This document shows, in pieces, positions 45,544 to 48,552 of a stretch of 48,552 nt of DNA; position 1 is the first letter of the stretch; the number at the start of each line of letters is the position of its first letter. Position numbers and translations under genes: made by a program. The stretch comes from an uncultured Muribaculaceae bacterium. GTDB lineage: Bacteria; Bacteroidota; Bacteroidia; Bacteroidales; Muribaculaceae. The stretch is taken from the NCBI GenBank assembly GCA_947176745.1, contig CAMWRV010000017.1, forward strand, positions 1 to 48,552, written 5' to 3'. The notes beneath the pieces are model-generated. The model saw only the letters and a program-made list of their open reading frames with translations. It made no database searches and was not told where the DNA came from.

Positions 45544-46185
45544 ATGAGAAAATCGGTCTTCATACTGATATCGGTCTTTCTTTTTCTGGTGGTAGCCTCC
45601 GGGTGCCGCGAAGAGCAGAAGATAGACGTGACTTCGGGGCTCGACCCGAAGTCAATGGCTACGATGACTACGCATAACGTGGCCACGTTCATATCCGATT
45701 CCGGAGTGGTGCAGTACAAGGTAGTCGCACCTTTGTGGAAAGTGTTTGAGGAGACCGACACGCCATATTGGATTTTCCCGGAGGGACTGTATCTTCAGAA
45801 ATATGATCCTTACTTTCATGTCATAGCAACTGTAGCCGCTGATTCCGCAAGATTCTACAGTAATCAGAAACTGTGGAGACTCGACGGGCATGTGGAGATG
45901 ACAAAGGCTCCTTCGGATCTCTTTCAGACGTCGCAGCTTTTTTGGGATCAGCGCAGAGGCCGCGTCTATAGCGATTCATTCATACATATCGAGACTTCGA
46001 CTCATGTGCTCGAAGGGCTCGGCTTTGAAAGCGACGAGCGTCTTACGTCATATCGTATCATAAAACCTCAGGGCATATTCCCCGTCAACAGCGCGGACTT
46101 CTCTTCCGGCTCTCAAAGCGGTTCCCCCGAGTCTGCCGGCGATCCGGCAGCTCCCGCAGCTATGCAGACTGTCTCGAATCCATAA
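45544..46185 (+). CDS. lptC: LPS export protein LptC (lipoprotein form)
   Basis: LptC is the inner-membrane/periplasmic link that passes lipopolysaccharide from LptB2FG to LptA. This 213-residue product has a lipobox (VVASGC, Cys21), in place of the simple membrane anchor of E. coli. The LptC beta-jellyroll motifs follow: VQYKVVAPLWKVFE, FPEGLYLQKYD, ADSARFYSNQKLWRLDGHVE and LFWDQRRGRVYSD. The C-terminal ~35 residues are Ser/Pro/Ala-rich. It belongs to the ftsB-to-corC operon. Confidence 0.9.
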   Translation: MRKSVFILISVFLFLVVASGCREEQKIDVTSGLDPKSMATMTTHNVATFISDSGVVQYKVVAPLWKVFEETDTPYWIFPEGLYLQKYDPYFHVIATVAADSARFYSNQKLWRLDGHVEMTKAPSDLFQTSQLFWDQRRGRVYSDSFIHIETSTHVLEGLGFESDERLTSYRIIKPQGIFPVNSADFSSGSQSGSPESAGDPAAPAAMQTVSNP

Positions 46186-46194
46186 AATCAGTAA

Positions 46195-46207
46195 GGATGG
46201 GGTCTTA
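46195..46207 (+). promoter_or_regulatory. Recurring motif GGATGGGGTCTTA upstream of the CorC-like gene
   Basis: This is a shorter variant of the motif at 21166 and 29349, in the same orientation relative to the gene, 33 bases before the ATG at 46241. It lies where the -33 box of the -7 element at 46216 would be. Confidence 0.4.
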
Positions 46208-46215
46208 CTATCGTT

Positions 46216-46223
46216 TAAATTTG
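46216..46223 (+). promoter_or_regulatory. -7 element upstream of the CorC-like gene
   Basis: TAAATTTG is a perfect -7 box, 17 bases before the ATG. No TTTG is found at the -33 position. Confidence 0.4.
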
Positions 46224-46240
46224 AACACTTACTTATACAT

Positions 46241-47515
46241 ATGGTTGTCATAGCAGTGATAGCGGTAATTCTGTCGGGTCTTTTTTCAGGATCCGAGATC
46301 GCGTTTGTGCAATCAAGCAAGGTCAGGCGGGAGATCGATGCCGCCAAAGGGGGGCTGGTCAACCGAATTCTGCAGAGCTTCAGTCACCATGAAGATATGT
46401 TCATATCCTCGCTCCTTGTAGGCAACAATGTGGTTCTTGTAATCTATGGAATTGCATTCTCGGCGATCGTAAACCCGGTTCTCGAAGGCTGGTTCGGACG
46501 CGACAACGAGGCTCTCGTGCTTGTGGGCAACACTATTCTTTCAACAGGACTCATACTTGTGGCAGGAGAGTTTCTGCCTAAAACCACATTCCGCATCAAT
46601 CCGAATTTTATGATGCGCATTCTCGCTCTGCCGCTTTACGTGATATACCTTGTGTGCTACCCCGTGTCATTGCTTGTATCGGCCATATCCAAGGGCCTGA
46701 TGCGGATTTTCGGTATAAAGGGAGAGTCATCATCGTCGCAGTTGCTGACCATAGATGAGCTGGATGATTACATACAGCAGTCAATCGAGGAGAACACCGG
46801 GCGACAGGAGGTTGAGAACGAAGTCAGGATCTTCCGCAAAGCCATTGATTTCAAGGATACCCAGATCTCTGAGTGCATGACCCCGCGCAACGAGATCATC
46901 TCCGTGCCCATCGAGGGCACCGACCGGGAGACACTGATCGGCAGATTCATAGAGACAGGCCTGTCGAAGATCGTGGTCTATAAGGAAGACATAGATGATG
47001 TGCTCGGCTACATACATGTGTCTGAGCTTTTCGATGCCTCCGCCGACTGGCGGAAACGGCTGAAGCCGGTCATCTTCACTCCCGAGACAATGCTTGCCAA
47101 CAAGATGATGCGGAGGCTGATGAGCGAAAAGAAATCGATGGCGGTGGTGATCGATGAGTTCGGAGGCACATCGGGTCTCGTCACTCTCGAGGATCTTGTC
47201 GAAGAGATTTTCGGAGAAATCGAGGATGAGCATGACAGAAAGCGTCTTGTGGCGCGGACCATCGGCGTCAACTCATATATATTCTCAGGCAGGGTGGAGA
47301 TCTCGGCCATTAATGAGGAGTTCGGTCTCGGAATCAAGGAGAGTGATGACTATCACACTCTGGCCGGATACATACTCGACAGCCTTGAGGCATTGCCTGC
47401 GCAGGGCGCGACATTCGATATCGGATCACTACGATTTACGGTAAAAAAGATGTCCACTACTCGTATCGAACTGGTGAAAGTCGAAAAAATATGCCGGAAT
47501 ATTTGCACTCCTTGA
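46241..47515 (+). CDS. CNNM/CorC (hemolysin-like) family membrane protein
   Basis: This 424-residue protein has a DUF21/CNNM membrane domain (about 1-180) with SGLFSGSEIAFVQSSK and GEFLPKT. A CBS pair follows (about 205-320, starting near MTPRNEIISVPIEG), then DEFGGTSGLVTLEDLVEEIFGEIEDEHD. The CorC_HlyC domain occupies the C-terminus. CNNM proteins are thought to move magnesium or other cations. In gliding Bacteroidetes a relative is GldE, but no other gliding genes are seen here. The promoter of the second sigma factor overlaps its 3' end. Confidence 0.9.
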   Translation: MVVIAVIAVILSGLFSGSEIAFVQSSKVRREIDAAKGGLVNRILQSFSHHEDMFISSLLVGNNVVLVIYGIAFSAIVNPVLEGWFGRDNEALVLVGNTILSTGLILVAGEFLPKTTFRINPNFMMRILALPLYVIYLVCYPVSLLVSAISKGLMRIFGIKGESSSSQLLTIDELDDYIQQSIEENTGRQEVENEVRIFRKAIDFKDTQISECMTPRNEIISVPIEGTDRETLIGRFIETGLSKIVVYKEDIDDVLGYIHVSELFDASADWRKRLKPVIFTPETMLANKMMRRLMSEKKSMAVVIDEFGGTSGLVTLEDLVEEIFGEIEDEHDRKRLVARTIGVNSYIFSGRVEISAINEEFGLGIKESDDYHTLAGYILDSLEALPAQGATFDIGSLRFTVKKMSTTRIELVKVEKICRNICTP

Positions 47516-47533
47516 AAAAAAGAAATAAATTTG
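47502..47533 (+). promoter_or_regulatory. Promoter of sigma factor B
   Basis: TTTG (47502-47505), a 20-base spacer and TAAATTTG (47526-47533) match the consensus exactly. The leader is about 125 bases. Confidence 0.7.
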
Positions 47534-47664
47534 CCGCGAAATCCTTATGAAGACAAGTTTATAATTCGACTATGAGTCAGAAACGGCAGATAGAGAAATT
47601 TAGACCGATCCGAAATAGCTTTTCGAACACCAATAACACCAGTTACATCTAATCACATACTTTA

Positions 47665-48171
47665 ATGAACGGTAAAGATACCTTCAAATCATCGGTGATC
47701 GGTTTACAGGGAAATCTCTATTCCTTCGCGCTGAAGCTGACTATGAACGAAGAAGAAGCTCAGGATCTGGTTCAGGACACCATGCTGAAAGCTTTGGACA
47801 ATGAGTCGAAGTTTGTTGACAATACAAATTTCGGAGGGTGGATGATGACGATAATGCGCAATATCTTCATCAACAACTACCGCAAAAGGACAAGAGAGAA
47901 TACAGTGGTTGACGCCACAGAAGATCTGTTTCACCTGAATCTTTCACAGGATTCAGGAGTCCAGACTCCCGACGGCGCATATGCCGCCGCCGAGATCAGC
48001 ACTATCCTTAACGGTTTTCCTGCTGATTTCCGCCGACCCTTTGCCATGCACATAGCAGGATATAAATATGAAGAGATCTCTGAGCGGCTTAAAATGCCTC
48101 TGGGCACAGTCAAGAGCAGAATTTTCTTCACGCGTAAACGACTCCGCGAACTCCTGAAGGATTACAGGTGA
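47665..48171 (+). CDS. ECF-type sigma-70 family RNA polymerase sigma factor (paralogue B)
   Basis: This 168-residue protein has region 2 (NLYSFALKLTMNEEEAQDLVQDTMLKALDN, then MTIMRNIFINNYRKR) and region 4 (GYKYEEISERLKMPLGTVKSRIFFTRKRLRELL). It is the same length as sigma factor A at 42041, collinear with it and about 64% identical by hand count. The divergent parts are the N-terminus and the linker between regions 2 and 4. No anti-sigma gene is adjacent. It has a full promoter and a clean terminator, so it is a single-gene unit. Confidence 0.93.
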   Translation: MNGKDTFKSSVIGLQGNLYSFALKLTMNEEEAQDLVQDTMLKALDNESKFVDNTNFGGWMMTIMRNIFINNYRKRTRENTVVDATEDLFHLNLSQDSGVQTPDGAYAAAEISTILNGFPADFRRPFAMHIAGYKYEEISERLKMPLGTVKSRIFFTRKRLRELLKDYR

Positions 48172-48215
48172 AACTATTGATATTTCAGGAAACATAAATA
48201 CTTCAAGAAAACATT

Positions 48216-48250
48216 AAACCGCGATGGCATTGTCCGTCGCGGTTTTTTTT
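48216..48250 (+). terminator. Terminator after sigma factor B
   Basis: AAACCGCGA (48216-48224) pairs with TCGCGGTTT (48237-48245), and the T run continues to 48250. Confidence 0.85.
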
Positions 48251-48254
48251 GCAT

Positions 48255-48296
48255 TTAGACCCCATCCCACAAAAAATTATAATGCAGGGGTCTTAT
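48255..48296. promoter_or_regulatory. Recurring motif with inverted partial copy
   Basis: TTAGACCCCATCCCA (48255-48269) is the exact complement of the motif in the holB leader. AGACCCC (48257-48263) also pairs perfectly with GGGGTCT (48287-48293), forming a stem with a 23-base loop. No gene on the minus strand is apparent downstream. Confidence 0.45.
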
Positions 48297-48501
48297 AGAC
48301 CGAATGCAGCCATATCCAATCCATTTTATGCGGTCCGCTCCCGTAATTTTTAGAAAAGGCTCATAAGTAATAAGCGATAATCGGTCTACTTGGTTCATTG
48401 CGTTAACATAACGAAATGTATTTTAACATTTGTTGATTCATCAGATAATCAATAAGATAAACGGATATTGATGTTCTAAAACATAATTTTTTGCGATAAA
48501 A
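48297..48501. other. AT-rich intergenic stretch without a recognisable gene
   Basis: The region between the motif and the right-edge promoter shows no coding frame, hairpin or repeat that I can support. Confidence 0.5.
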
Positions 48502-48533
48502 TTTGCACAGCGGCGATTTTTGCCCTAATTTTG
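48502..48533 (+). promoter_or_regulatory. Promoter of the right-edge gene
   Basis: TTTG (48502-48505), a 20-base spacer and TAATTTTG (48526-48533) match the consensus exactly. An ATG occupies the last three bases (48550-48552), so a gene probably starts there. Its identity cannot be seen. Confidence 0.6.
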
Positions 48534-48552
48534 CAATCGCAAATCGGAAATG

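Noticed and set aside
48177..48254. Minus-strand 26-codon frame directly after a copy of the recurring motif
   Set aside because: It runs through the sigma factor B terminator, and its opening codons are just the complement of the T run.

Overview
The window reads as chromosomal DNA of a gut-type Bacteroidales. The protein repertoire fits this (DUF4270 lipoprotein, DUF4924, the Bacteroidetes forms of the RluA-like synthase, AddB-like nuclease and LptC lipoprotein, and FISUMP-type secreted proteins). So do the promoters, which repeatedly match the Bacteroidetes consensus TTTG - 19 to 21 bases - TAnnTTTG. The fairly high G+C and the mix of secreted proteins suggest a Muribaculaceae-like genome, but the family assignment is a guess. 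No tRNA, rRNA, CRISPR array, integrase or transposase was seen.

Layout. 1-6 kb: the first codons of an ABC-F ATPase run off the left edge, divergent from an RluA-type pseudouridine synthase and a Uup-like ABC-F protein. 3.7-8.4 kb: a minus-strand operon panC-panD-ffh-ybiT-like-Dabb. 8.6-12 kb: a plus-strand run of a GT5-like half protein, a DUF4270 lipoprotein and a CapA-type protein. It is followed by a small AT-rich cassette with two little membrane proteins, bracketed by copies of the capA 3' end. 12.7-18 kb: secreted proteins of unknown role. 18-21 kb: holB, a sugar nucleotidyltransferase and galE. 21-28 kb: an AddB-like nuclease, pth, the L25/Ctc ribosomal protein and a large TPR protein. 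28-31 kb: NDH-2, a tandem META-domain lipoprotein and an S4 RNA-binding protein. 31-35 kb: thrS-infC-rpmI-rplT, with thrS broken by a perfect 376-bp tandem duplication. 35-37 kb: a Cys-rich secreted peptide, a nitroreductase and a structured ncRNA that matches the description of the Bacteroidales-1 (6S-like) RNA. 37-41 kb: an acyltransferase, prfC, rfbD, DUF4924 and an MBL-fold protein. 42-48 kb: two paralogous ECF-type sigma factors flank an envelope operon (ftsB-like, small membrane protein, coaX, outer-membrane protein, lptC, CorC-like). A good promoter and an ATG at the right edge mark another gene.

How the parts fit. The window is mostly housekeeping: translation (thrS, infC, L35, L20, L25, pth, prfC, ABC-F), protein targeting (ffh), CoA synthesis (panC, panD, coaX), replication and repair (holB, addB-like), respiration (NDH-2), and envelope or LPS work (lptC, galE, rfbD, FtsB-like). 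The observations most worth a second look are the duplication inside thrS, the repeat-bracketed mini-cassette at 11.9-12.7 kb, a recurring 15-bp motif (TGGGATGGGGTCTAA) in several intergenic regions, the structured RNA at 36.4-36.7 kb, and a 15-bp perfect hairpin inside the acyltransferase gene.
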